From: Aequorivita lipolytica
Lineage (GTDB): Bacteria > Bacteroidota > Bacteroidia > Flavobacteriales > Flavobacteriaceae
Length of the DNA stretch: 64,000 nt
Assembly (NCBI RefSeq): GCF_007997135.1
Contig: NZ_VORU01000001.1
Span: forward strand, 62,001-126,000
Reading direction: 5' to 3'
The position numbers and the translations under genes were made by a program. Under the pieces are notes generated by a model. It did no database searches. It was not told the DNA's origin and was given only the letters and a program-made list of their open reading frames with translations. This document shows, in pieces, positions 53,796 to 61,936 of the stretch. Position 1 is the first letter of the stretch. Every line of letters begins with the position of its first letter.

Positions 53796-54038
53796 ATGAA
53801 CAAAGAAGTTATAGTAGAAAAGATAAACTACTTTTTGGTAGATGAGTTTGAGGTAGAATCCGATGACATTTCACCAAGGGCCAATCTTAAGGAAACTTTG
53901 GAACTGGACAGCTTGGACTTTGTAGATTTGGTAGTTGCCATTGAAGCTAACTTTGGCGTGAAATTGACTGGTGAGGATTTCATTAATGTTATAACACTCC
54001 AAGATTTTTACGATCTAATTGAAAAGAAAGTTGCCTGA
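53796..54038 (+). CDS. Acyl carrier protein
   Basis: 80 residues from the ATG at 53796, 2 bp after the ketosynthase stop. An upstream in-frame ATG at 53781 overlaps that gene and is less likely. The phosphopantetheine site is Ser39 in LELDSLDFVDLV. It carries the growing polyene or resorcinol precursors. The conserved DSLD form is intact, so it should be modified by a phosphopantetheinyl transferase encoded elsewhere. Confidence 0.93.
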   Translation: MNKEVIVEKINYFLVDEFEVESDDISPRANLKETLELDSLDFVDLVVAIEANFGVKLTGEDFINVITLQDFYDLIEKKVA

Positions 54039-54056
54039 AAATTGTAATAATTATTT

Positions 54057-54938
54057 ATGGCAGGTGAATGGGAGGGCAAAAGCAAAGGAACCGTTTTAGG
54101 GTATAAAATATTTATATTCTTTATACAAAAATTAGGTGTTCGTGCGGCATACGGTCTGCTTTATTTTGTTGCACTATATTACGTTTTCTTTGCAGGAAAG
54201 AGCACTCGCTCCATTCATTATTATTTTAAAAAAAGACTTAAATACTCCGCTTCAAAAAGTCTTATTAGCATCTTTAAAAGTTATTATACATTCGGGAAAA
54301 CAATTATTGATAAGGCTGCAATTTCCTCTGGGCTTAAAAATAGGTTTACCCAAGAATGTGATGGGGTTGAAAACATTATTGACCTTTTAGATAAAAAGCA
54401 GGGCGGTATTTTAATTAGCGCACACGTGGGTAACTTTGAAATTGCTGAATTCTTTTTTGAAGAGATAGATACCCGCTCACAAATAAGTCTGGTGACTACA
54501 GATGTGGAACACCAAAACATTAAGGAATATATGGAAAAAGTAACCATACGTTCCAAAGTGAAGTTTATTTTGGTGAAGGACGACATGTCGCATATTTTTG
54601 AAATCAATAACGCCTTGACCAACGGGGAATTGGTTTGTTTCACCGGAGATAGATATATGAAGGGACAAAAAGTTATGACCGAATCGCTAATGGGCAAGGA
54701 GGCAAATTTTCCAGCAGGTCCTTTTTTATTGGCAAGCAGACTAAACGTACCAGTTTTGTTTGTTTATGTTATGAAACAAACAAACAAACATTATCATTTA
54801 TACGCCCGCCGTGCCGAAGTAAAAAATCGCGACGCGCAAGGCTTACTAAAAAAATATACCGAGAGCGTTGAGTGGATGCTGAAAAAATATCCGTTACAGT
54901 GGTTTAACTATTTTGATTTTTGGGATACAAACGATTAA
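54057..54938 (+). CDS. LpxL/HtrB-like acyltransferase
   Basis: 293 residues, one N-terminal hydrophobic anchor (AAYGLLYFVALYYVFF). The acyltransferase motif H-x4-E is at His123-Glu128 (SAHVGNFEIAE), followed by CFTGDRYMKGQ and FPAGPFLLASR. Relatives add acyl chains to lipid A. In flexirubin and aryl-polyene clusters such an enzyme joins the polyene acid to its alcohol or phenol partner, here presumably the dialkylresorcinol. That role is inferred from context. Three bases separate it from darA. Confidence 0.85.
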   Translation: MAGEWEGKSKGTVLGYKIFIFFIQKLGVRAAYGLLYFVALYYVFFAGKSTRSIHYYFKKRLKYSASKSLISIFKSYYTFGKTIIDKAAISSGLKNRFTQECDGVENIIDLLDKKQGGILISAHVGNFEIAEFFFEEIDTRSQISLVTTDVEHQNIKEYMEKVTIRSKVKFILVKDDMSHIFEINNALTNGELVCFTGDRYMKGQKVMTESLMGKEANFPAGPFLLASRLNVPVLFVYVMKQTNKHYHLYARRAEVKNRDAQGLLKKYTESVEWMLKKYPLQWFNYFDFWDTND

Positions 54939-54941
54939 GAA

Positions 54942-55859
54942 ATGAAGGAAGTACTAGTAATTTACTATTCACAAACTGGGCAACTTTTTGATATTCTGAA
55001 GAATATTTCATCATCCATTTCAGATGCAAACGTAAATATTTCCTATTACGAAATTGTTCCGAAGAAAAAATTCCCTTTCCCTTGGACAGAGACAGAATTT
55101 TATAACGCCTTCCCCGAAACTTTTCTTCAAATACCAGCACCCTTTGAAACTATTCCTGCTGAAATTCTTCACAAAAAATACGACTTGATTATTTTGGGTT
55201 ATACCACATGGTACTTAACACCTTCCATACCAATCAATTCGTTTTTAAAGTCTCAAGAATCAAATAATTTACTCGCAAATACACCAGTTATAACAGTTTC
55301 AGCTAACCGGAATATGTGGATAATGGCACAGGAAAAAATAAAGAAATTACTGGTGGCAAAAAATGCACGACTAGTTGGGAATATTGCTTTGGTTGATAGA
55401 AACATCAATCACATTAGCGTTATAACCATTGTTCATTGGCTTATGGGAGGTGAAAAAACAAAAATGCTCGGCATCTTTCCAAAACCAGGAGTTTCCGATG
55501 AGGATATAGATACCGCATCTCGATTTGGGATTCCTATTAAAAACGCGTTACTTCAAAATAAGTATTCAAACCTTCAAGATAATCTTTTAGAAATAGGCGC
55601 CGTAAATGTGGAGCCGTCTTTAATTGCAACCGATATTCGAGGCAATATTGTTTTCACAAAATGGGCCAATCATTTAATAAAAAAAGAAGGCGAAGAAAGA
55701 AAGAAATGGCTCGTTTTTTTTAAATATTATTTGTTATTTGCAATATGGCTTATAGCCCCAATAGTATTTATTGTATTTTTGCTCACTTATATCCCAATGT
55801 ACCGTAGAATACAGAAAGATAAAGCCTATTATTCATCAGTTGCATTAAAGCAAGATTAA
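54942..55859 (+). CDS. darA: DarA-like dialkylresorcinol biosynthesis protein
   Basis: 305 residues. The N-terminal half has a flavodoxin-like start (VLVIYYSQTGQLFDIL) and DLIILGYTTWYLTP. The C-terminal 50 residues hold a membrane helix (YYLLFAIWLIAPIVFIVF) with a charged tail, so it is anchored at the inner membrane. Proteins of this kind sit beside darB and take part in forming the dialkylresorcinol ring. Its stop overlaps the darB start (TAATG), a sign of coupled translation. Confidence 0.82.
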   Translation: MKEVLVIYYSQTGQLFDILKNISSSISDANVNISYYEIVPKKKFPFPWTETEFYNAFPETFLQIPAPFETIPAEILHKKYDLIILGYTTWYLTPSIPINSFLKSQESNNLLANTPVITVSANRNMWIMAQEKIKKLLVAKNARLVGNIALVDRNINHISVITIVHWLMGGEKTKMLGIFPKPGVSDEDIDTASRFGIPIKNALLQNKYSNLQDNLLEIGAVNVEPSLIATDIRGNIVFTKWANHLIKKEGEERKKWLVFFKYYLLFAIWLIAPIVFIVFLLTYIPMYRRIQKDKAYYSSVALKQD

Positions 55860-56992
55860 TGAAGAACGTATACATAACAAGGATTGCGAAGTTTTTACCT
55901 AACGAACCCGTAGATAACGAATCTATGGAAGAAAAACTTGGTGTTATCAATGGCAAAACTTCAAAGGCACGTCGTATTATCCTTCGAAACAATCAAATTA
56001 CAACACGTTATTACGCCATTGATAAAGATGGAAATGTAACACACAATAACGCACAACTTGCGGCAAAAGCTGTGGAAGCATTGTGCGATGAAACTTTCAA
56101 CAAAAACGAAATTGAGTTACTATCCTGCGGCACCTCCAGCCCGGACCAAATCTTACCGAGCCACGCTGCTATGGTTCATGGCTTTCTAAAGAATGGAAAT
56201 CTTGAAATAAACTCCCCATCGGGAGCATGTTGCAGCGGAATGAACGCTCTAAAATACGGCTTTATGGCCATAAAATCTGAACAAGTAAATAATGCCGTTT
56301 GCACAGGTTCCGAAAGAACATCTTCTTGGATGAAGTCTGATATTTTTGAAGACGAAGTAGCGCATTTACAAGAAATAGATGAAAACCCAATATTGGCCTT
56401 CAATAAAGAATTTCTGAGATGGATGCTTTCTGACGGAGCGGGAGCATTTCTTTTGGAAAGTGAGCCAAACGGAGAAACACCATTGAAAATTGAGTGGATG
56501 GAGGGCTATAGTTACGCCTTTGAGCTTGAAACTTGTATGTATGCCGGCGGTGATAAACTTGAAGACGGCAGCCTAAAACCTTGGAGCGAGTACCCAGCGG
56601 ATGTTTGGGGTAAAAAATCGCTTTTTGCAATGAAGCAGGATGTGAAATTACTTGGAGAAAACATCCTTCAAAAAGGAGTTGCAAGTATGAAGCTGGCTAT
56701 GGAAAAGCACAACATAACCGAAGACGATATTGATTATTATTTGCCACATATATCTTCCTATTATTTCAAGGAAAATCTTTACAACGAAATTGAACGCCAA
56801 GGCCTTCATCTGCCTTGGGAAAAATGGTTTTTAAATCTCGAAAAAGTGGGAAATGTTGGCGCCGGTTCCATCTATTTAATGTTGGAAGAATTAGTGCATT
56901 CCGGAAAACTTAAAAAAGGCGATAGAATTTTTCTTCAAGTACCCGAGAGCGCACGTTTTGCATATTCTTACGCTTATTTGACGGTTGTGTAA
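55859..56992 (+). CDS. darB: DarB, ketosynthase III-like dialkylresorcinol condensing enzyme
   Basis: 377 residues, thiolase fold of the FabH group. The active Cys is in SGACCSGMNALK (Cys125, with Cys124 beside it), then His in YYLPHISSYY and Asn in KVGNVGAGSIYLML. DarB joins two fatty-acid-derived chains to give the cyclohexanedione that is aromatised to a dialkylresorcinol. Coupled to darA upstream. The dehydratase-like gene starts at its stop codon. Confidence 0.87.
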   Translation: MKNVYITRIAKFLPNEPVDNESMEEKLGVINGKTSKARRIILRNNQITTRYYAIDKDGNVTHNNAQLAAKAVEALCDETFNKNEIELLSCGTSSPDQILPSHAAMVHGFLKNGNLEINSPSGACCSGMNALKYGFMAIKSEQVNNAVCTGSERTSSWMKSDIFEDEVAHLQEIDENPILAFNKEFLRWMLSDGAGAFLLESEPNGETPLKIEWMEGYSYAFELETCMYAGGDKLEDGSLKPWSEYPADVWGKKSLFAMKQDVKLLGENILQKGVASMKLAMEKHNITEDDIDYYLPHISSYYFKENLYNEIERQGLHLPWEKWFLNLEKVGNVGAGSIYLMLEELVHSGKLKKGDRIFLQVPESARFAYSYAYLTVV

Positions 56993-57430
56993 ATGAATAC
57001 TTTCACCGAAAAAATAACGGACAAAGATTTCATCGGAAAACTGATTCCGCAGAAATTTCCTTTCGTTATGGTGGACAAACTGCTTCATTTTGAAGAAAAA
57101 AAAGTAGTTGCTGGTTTGACCATTTCCGAAGAAAATATTTTCACACAAAACAATAAATTCACTGCGCCAGGCTTGATTGAGCATATGGCACAAACCGTTG
57201 CACTTTACACAGGCTACCAATTTTTTCTAAAAAAAGAAGATCCCCCAACTGGCTACATTGGTGCAATTAAAAAGGCTGAAATCTTTGAATTTCCTTCAGT
57301 CGGAAAAGAGTTGAAAACCACGGTAATAATTCTTCACGATATTATGGGGGTTACTTTGGTAACCGCTGAAACCGAGTGCGATGGAAAGATAATTGCTTCC
57401 GGTGAAATGAAAACCGTATTGGCCAATTAA
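56993..57430 (+). CDS. Hotdog-fold dehydratase-like protein lacking the catalytic His
   Basis: 145 residues, FabZ-like. FabZ has P-H-R-Y-P-F with a catalytic His; here the motif is IPQKFPFVMVD, so the His is Gln20. The partner acid is kept, Glu63 in APGLIEHMAQT. Alone it would be a poor dehydratase. It may be a partner of the intact protein encoded next, or have another role. The ATG directly follows the darB stop. Confidence 0.85.
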   Translation: MNTFTEKITDKDFIGKLIPQKFPFVMVDKLLHFEEKKVVAGLTISEENIFTQNNKFTAPGLIEHMAQTVALYTGYQFFLKKEDPPTGYIGAIKKAEIFEFPSVGKELKTTVIILHDIMGVTLVTAETECDGKIIASGEMKTVLAN

Positions 57431-57432
57431 GG

Positions 57433-57891
57433 ATGAAAGCAATGGATATTTCAAGTCTCGATATTTCCAACTTTCTACCGCATCGTGAACCAATGCTGAT
57501 GGTTACTTCGGTACTGGAAATTGACGAAGATTCAGTTGCCACCCAATTTTATATTTCTGAGAATTGTGTTTTTTTGAAAGAGAGAAAACTTTCTGAAACA
57601 GGATTGATTGAAAATGCTGCCCAAGCCGCTTCCGCGGTGGTGGGACAAAGTTTTTTTGAAAAGGATGATTTGGAAGGAAAGGGAAACAAACTTGTTGGTT
57701 ATATAAGCGCCATTAAAAAGGTTGAAATTTTTCAACAGCCAAAAGCTGGTGAAACTATTATTACAAAAGCAAAACTCCTGTCACGATTTGACACAGGCGG
57801 AATGACAATGTGTAGCTTAGAAACCGAAACATTCCTCGCTGAAATATTAATTGTATCTTCTACGATGAATTTTTTAATCCATGAAGTCTGA
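57433..57891 (+). CDS. 3-hydroxyacyl-ACP dehydratase-like protein
   Basis: 152 residues, hotdog fold. The FabZ-type His17 (FLPHREPMLMV) and Glu60 (ETGLIENAAQAAS) are both present. It would remove water from hydroxyacyl intermediates to make each polyene double bond. Starts 2 bp after the preceding homologue, from which it has diverged; the start may also be Met4. The pair could act as a heterodimer, with this gene supplying the active site. Confidence 0.85.
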   Translation: MKAMDISSLDISNFLPHREPMLMVTSVLEIDEDSVATQFYISENCVFLKERKLSETGLIENAAQAASAVVGQSFFEKDDLEGKGNKLVGYISAIKKVEIFQQPKAGETIITKAKLLSRFDTGGMTMCSLETETFLAEILIVSSTMNFLIHEV

Positions 57892-57893
57892 TT

Positions 57894-58295
57894 ATGAAGA
57901 AAAAAGAAGTGCCACAGGACAAAAGCAACCTAGAGTCCGCAAATTTCCGCGAGCTCTGTTACGCCGTTGATGAAAATGGCGAATATATCACTGAAAACAG
58001 CAGCGGTTGGGAACCAAAAACTGTAGCATTAAACAATGCAATCGAAGAAATAAACGAACGTATTGAAGACGCAAAAAAACGTGTAATCGCAGGCGAAACA
58101 AGCCCCATTGAATATTATATGGAACTCCACAAAATGGACGTTGGCATCTTGGCAAGTTATGTAGGTTTTTGGCAATGGAAAGTGAAACGACATTTCAAAC
58201 CTTCCGTTTTTAAAAAATTGAGCGATAAAAAATTGAGTAAGTACGCTGAGGTTTTTGAGATTTCAATTAATGAACTTCAGAACATTTCAAAATAA
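57894..58295 (+). CDS. Hypothetical protein in the flexirubin cluster, 133 residues
   Basis: Hydrophilic, helical, no signal or membrane segment. Motifs include NSSGWEPKTVALNNAIEEIN, and the end KLSKYAEVFEISINELQNI. Not recognised by name. Its tight packing (2 bp after the dehydratase, 3 bp before the next gene) says it belongs to the same operon. I can assign no function. Confidence 0.75.
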   Translation: MKKKEVPQDKSNLESANFRELCYAVDENGEYITENSSGWEPKTVALNNAIEEINERIEDAKKRVIAGETSPIEYYMELHKMDVGILASYVGFWQWKVKRHFKPSVFKKLSDKKLSKYAEVFEISINELQNISK

Positions 58296-58298
58296 AGA

Positions 58299-59294
58299 AT
58301 GGAAATAGACTTCACCCACCACCAATCAGCCCACTGCGAAAACGGCGTGGTTTCAAACTTGATGAAACACAATGGTTTCAGCGTTAGTGAACCTATGGTT
58401 TTTGGTATTGGCAGTGGCTTGTTGTTTTGCTATATTCCGCTGCTGAAAGTGAATCACGCACCCGTTATTACCTATCGCGCGTTGCCAGGACATATTTTTA
58501 AGAAGTTCGCGAAGCGCACTGGCGTTAAAATGAAACGCGAAAAATTCAGTAATCCAAAAGAAGCAAAAGCACGTTTGGATGAAAATCTTGAGAAAAATAA
58601 TCCTGTTGGATTACAAGTTGGAGTTTATAACTTGGTGTATTTCCCGGATGAGTATCGTTTCCATTTCAATGCGCACAATATGGTGGTTTACGGGAAAGAA
58701 GGCAATCGTTATTTAATCAGTGATCCGGTAATGGAAAATGTTACTTCTCTTTCTGATAAAGAACTGGAAAAAGTGCGATTTGCAAAAGGTGCCTTCGCAC
58801 CAAAAGGGCATATGTATTATCCAATCGCTTTTCCAGAAAAACTGGAACTTGAAAAAGCAATTGTAAAAGGAATTAAAGATACTTGCAAAGCAATGTTAGC
58901 GCCAGTTTCATTTGTTGGAGTGAGAGGAATTCATAAAATAGCTGGTCTAATTAGAAAATGGCCAAAGCAAAAAGGCATTAAAACCGCTAATCATTATTTG
59001 GGACAAGTGGTTCGGATGCAGGAAGAAATTGGCACCGGCGGTGGAGGTTTCCGTTATATTTATGCAGCATTTTTACAAGAGGCTGGGAAGTTGCTCGTGA
59101 ACGAAAAGTTAATTGAACTTTCCAAAGAAATGACCGAGATTGGCGATTTGTGGCGCGATTTCGCTCTTGAAGCATCACGAATCTACAAAAATAGAAGCGC
59201 CCAAACTGATAGTTATAATAAAGTAGCAGATCAACTTGACCGTATTGCAGATTTGGAAAAAGTGTTTTTTAAGAAGCTAAAGAAGGCAATTTGA
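58299..59294 (+). CDS. BtrH N-terminal domain protein
   Basis: 331 residues. The BtrH-like domain (1-140) has an early His-Cys pair, HQSAHCENGVVSNLMKHNG, and FGIGSGLLFCYIP, DPVMENVTSL later. A helical C-terminal part (about 175-330) follows. BtrH in butirosin synthesis moves an acyl group from a carrier protein to an amine using such a Cys. Here it may transfer or release an acyl intermediate of the pigment. Proteins of this type are usual members of flexirubin clusters. No signal peptide. Confidence 0.82.
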   Translation: MEIDFTHHQSAHCENGVVSNLMKHNGFSVSEPMVFGIGSGLLFCYIPLLKVNHAPVITYRALPGHIFKKFAKRTGVKMKREKFSNPKEAKARLDENLEKNNPVGLQVGVYNLVYFPDEYRFHFNAHNMVVYGKEGNRYLISDPVMENVTSLSDKELEKVRFAKGAFAPKGHMYYPIAFPEKLELEKAIVKGIKDTCKAMLAPVSFVGVRGIHKIAGLIRKWPKQKGIKTANHYLGQVVRMQEEIGTGGGGFRYIYAAFLQEAGKLLVNEKLIELSKEMTEIGDLWRDFALEASRIYKNRSAQTDSYNKVADQLDRIADLEKVFFKKLKKAI

Positions 59295-59367
59295 AAAAGG
59301 GTTAATGGTTATTGAGTTATTAGTTAATATGAAAAACAATTATATAGTACTGAATCTGAAGGATTCA

Positions 59368-59451
59368 AATATTTATAGAAATAAAATTTAGCAAAAGATA
59401 CGACCCCGTCGGGGTAGAACACGCTTTTTTGAAATCCTTTCTATAAATATT
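59368..59451. repeat. 84-bp nested inverted repeat
   Basis: AATATTTATAGAAA (59368-59381) and TTTCTATAAATATT (59438-59451) are perfect complements. In the centre is a GC hairpin, ACCCC-GTC-GGGGT (59403-59415). It looks like a small palindromic interspersed element and fills most of the 216-bp gap before the ABC transporter genes. The gap has no gene. Confidence 0.7.
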
Positions 59452-59481
59452 AAATCGCATCGGGATTAAAATAAATAATAA

Positions 59482-59509
59482 AGTCCCCCTTTGGGGGATT
59501 GAGGGGGAC
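59482..59509. repeat. GC-rich interspersed repeat abutting the ABC ATPase start
   Basis: AGTCCCCCTTTGGGGG followed by ATTGAGGGGGAC, ending 1 bp before the ATG at 59511. It is a sister of the copy inside polA (8410-8437). Its GAGGGGG lies at the distance of a Shine-Dalgarno site. Confidence 0.75.
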
Positions 59510-59510
59510 A

Positions 59511-60254
59511 ATGATAGAAATAAACCAACTTTCAAAAAAATACAAAGGCGCCGAATACTTTTCGGTTAAAGACCTTAATTTGAAAGTTGAAGATGGCGAA
59601 ATATACGGCTTGCTCGGCCCGAATGGTGCGGGTAAAACCACGCTAATTTCAATGTTGACTTCACTTTTAAAACCTACTTCGGGTTCTTTTACTATAAACG
59701 GATCAAATTTTAAGGAAAACAAAAATCAATTAAAACAATTGATTGGTATTGTTCCTCAGGAATATGCACTTTACCCGACGCTTACTGCTTTTGAAAATTT
59801 ACAATATTTCGGAAGTATGTATGGGATTAAGGGCGAAATTCTTAAAGAATCCATCAATGAGCATCTCGAAGTAATGGGTCTTTCAAAATTTGCCCATAAA
59901 AAAACCGATACGTTTTCCGGCGGAATGAAACGGCGCGTAAACTTGATTGCTGGAATTCTTCACCAACCAAAAGTTTTATTTCTTGATGAGCCAACGGTTG
60001 GTGTTGACGTACAATCAAAAAACGTGATTATTGACCATTTGAAACTACTGAACAAACAAGGAACAACAATAGTTTACACTTCACACCATTTAAACGAAGC
60101 GGAATTTTTCTGCACCCACGTCGCCATAATTGATAATGGAGAAATCATTATAAAAGGTGTCCCTTCAGATTTGATAAAAAACCAAAGCGGAGCCCATAAC
60201 CTTGAAGATGTATTTTTGGCAAAAACTGGCAAAGCCCTTCGCGATCATGCATAA
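59511..60254 (+). CDS. ABC transporter ATP-binding protein
   Basis: 247 residues from the ATG at 59511; the TTG at 59499 falls inside a repeat. Walker A GPNGAGKTT, signature FSGGMKRRVNL, Walker B VLFLDEPTVGVD and switch His in TSHHLNEAE are all present, so it is an active ATPase of the ABC-2 export type. With the permease whose gene overlaps its end it probably exports the pigment or a precursor. Confidence 0.93.
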   Translation: MIEINQLSKKYKGAEYFSVKDLNLKVEDGEIYGLLGPNGAGKTTLISMLTSLLKPTSGSFTINGSNFKENKNQLKQLIGIVPQEYALYPTLTAFENLQYFGSMYGIKGEILKESINEHLEVMGLSKFAHKKTDTFSGGMKRRVNLIAGILHQPKVLFLDEPTVGVDVQSKNVIIDHLKLLNKQGTTIVYTSHHLNEAEFFCTHVAIIDNGEIIIKGVPSDLIKNQSGAHNLEDVFLAKTGKALRDHA

Positions 60255-61515
60255 ACTTTGGGCGTCAACATATAAAGAATTACTGCTGCTGATACGCGAT
60301 TTGGGCGGAATTGCAATTCTTTTTATTATGCCAATCTTGCTTTTAATTGTCATCACTTTAGTGCAGGATAGTACTTTCAAAACCATCAGTGACGTAAAAA
60401 TTCCGGTGCTTTTGGTTGATAATGACAAAGGCGAAGTTTCAAAAAATATAATTGAAAATCTTTCCGAATCCAATTCGTTCGAAATTCTTCAGAAATCTTC
60501 CGAAGAAGAGGCCAAAGAAGCTGTTTTCTCTGGAGAATACCAACTTGCAATTGTGATTCCGGAAAATCTTTCCGCATCACTTCAAAAGAAAGTGGATCAA
60601 AATGTAGAGGGTATTTTGTCAAAATTCGGCTTGGAAGAAGATACTTTGGTAGTTACAAAAGAAACGATTCCGCAAAAAGAAGTTCGATTATATTTTGATC
60701 CCGCAACGCAGGTTAGTTTTAAATCTTCGGTTAAAAACGGCATTGATAAAATGATTTCAAAAATTGAAACCCAAAGCATTTACAAAGCATTTCAAACCGA
60801 ATTGGGCGAAGATGATGCAGAACCTATTTTTGATACCGAAAACTTTATCGCTTTCAAAGAAATTCTACCCACAAGAAACAACGAAGAAATCATCCCAAAC
60901 TCAGCCCAGCACAACGTTCCGGCGTGGACGCTGTTTGCTATTTTCTTCATTATTGTTCCGCTTTCCATTAATTTGGTAAAGGAAAAAAATCAGGGAACTT
61001 TTGTGAGGCTTCGGACCAATCCCGTGAGTTACGCCACAGTTTTAGGCGGAAAAACTATTGTTTATTTGTGTGTTTGCTTGATACAATTTACGTTGATGCT
61101 GCTTGTTGGAATTTATCTTTTCCCAGCCATCGGCCTTCCGGGAGTTGATGTTTCGGGAAAATTACCGATGCTTTATGTAGTCGCGCTTTTCTCTGGTTTG
61201 GCCGCAATAGGTTTGGGATTGCTTATGGGTACAATCGCAAAAACACAGGAACAGGCCGCGCCATTTGGAGCAACTTCGGTCGTTATTTTGGCGGCACTCG
61301 GTGGTGTTTGGGTTCCCGTTTTTGTTATGCCGAAATTTATGCAATTGGTTTCCAAAATTTCCCCGATGAATTGGGGCTTGGAAGCGTTTTACGATGTATT
61401 TTTAAGAAATGTGGATTTTGCTAAAATCCTTCCTGAAATTTCGTTATTATTGTTGTTCTTCCTCGCAACAACCGCAATAGCAATAATTTATAATAGAAGA
61501 AAAAATGCCGTCTGA
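60247..61515 (+). CDS. ABC-2 type transporter permease
   Basis: 422 residues from the ATG at 60247, which overlaps the ATPase stop by 8 bp; earlier in-frame starts lie deep in that gene. One N-terminal membrane helix (GGIAILFIMPILLLIVITL), a large periplasmic loop (about 45-230), and five C-terminal helices (from TLFAIFFIIVPLSIN). This is the YhgE/ABC-2 permease layout. It works with the preceding ATPase, most likely in export of the lipid-like pigment. Confidence 0.9.
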   Translation: MHKLWASTYKELLLLIRDLGGIAILFIMPILLLIVITLVQDSTFKTISDVKIPVLLVDNDKGEVSKNIIENLSESNSFEILQKSSEEEAKEAVFSGEYQLAIVIPENLSASLQKKVDQNVEGILSKFGLEEDTLVVTKETIPQKEVRLYFDPATQVSFKSSVKNGIDKMISKIETQSIYKAFQTELGEDDAEPIFDTENFIAFKEILPTRNNEEIIPNSAQHNVPAWTLFAIFFIIVPLSINLVKEKNQGTFVRLRTNPVSYATVLGGKTIVYLCVCLIQFTLMLLVGIYLFPAIGLPGVDVSGKLPMLYVVALFSGLAAIGLGLLMGTIAKTQEQAAPFGATSVVILAALGGVWVPVFVMPKFMQLVSKISPMNWGLEAFYDVFLRNVDFAKILPEISLLLLFFLATTAIAIIYNRRKNAV

Positions 61516-61933
61516 AAATAAAAATGAAATAAGCTTTACTTCTGAAATTCGCGTTCGGTTTACCGAAACAGATCCTTTGGGAATTGTATGGCACGGCAAT
61601 TATATTCAGTATTTTGAAGATGGTCGCGAGGCTTTTGGACGTGAGCACGGTATTTCCTATTTAGAACAAAAGGCAAACGGATACACTTCGCCAATTGTGA
61701 AATCTTCCTGCGAGCACAAGTTACCGTTGCGTTATGGCGATGTGGCAACGATTAAAACAACATTTATTCCTTCGCCGGCGGCAAAAATGATTTTTCATTA
61801 TCGAATTTTTGACCCAAAAGGTAGACTTGTTTGCTTAGGTGAAACCATCCAAGTTTTTTTAAATGAACAAGGCGAGCTTTCACTTACAAAACCTGAGTTT
61901 TTTGCTAATTGGAAGAAGAAAATGGGACTGTAG
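61505..61933 (+). CDS. Acyl-CoA/ACP thioesterase (4HBT hotdog family)
   Basis: 142 residues. The FTETDPLGIVWHGNYIQYFE motif near residue 19-38 carries the catalytic Asp of the 4-hydroxybenzoyl-CoA thioesterase group. It would release an acyl chain from CoA or carrier protein, or proof-read stalled intermediates. Its start overlaps the permease end by 11 bp, and the next gene follows after 3 bp, so it is in the same operon. Confidence 0.88.
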   Translation: MPSENKNEISFTSEIRVRFTETDPLGIVWHGNYIQYFEDGREAFGREHGISYLEQKANGYTSPIVKSSCEHKLPLRYGDVATIKTTFIPSPAAKMIFHYRIFDPKGRLVCLGETIQVFLNEQGELSLTKPEFFANWKKKMGL

Positions 61934-61936
61934 AAA

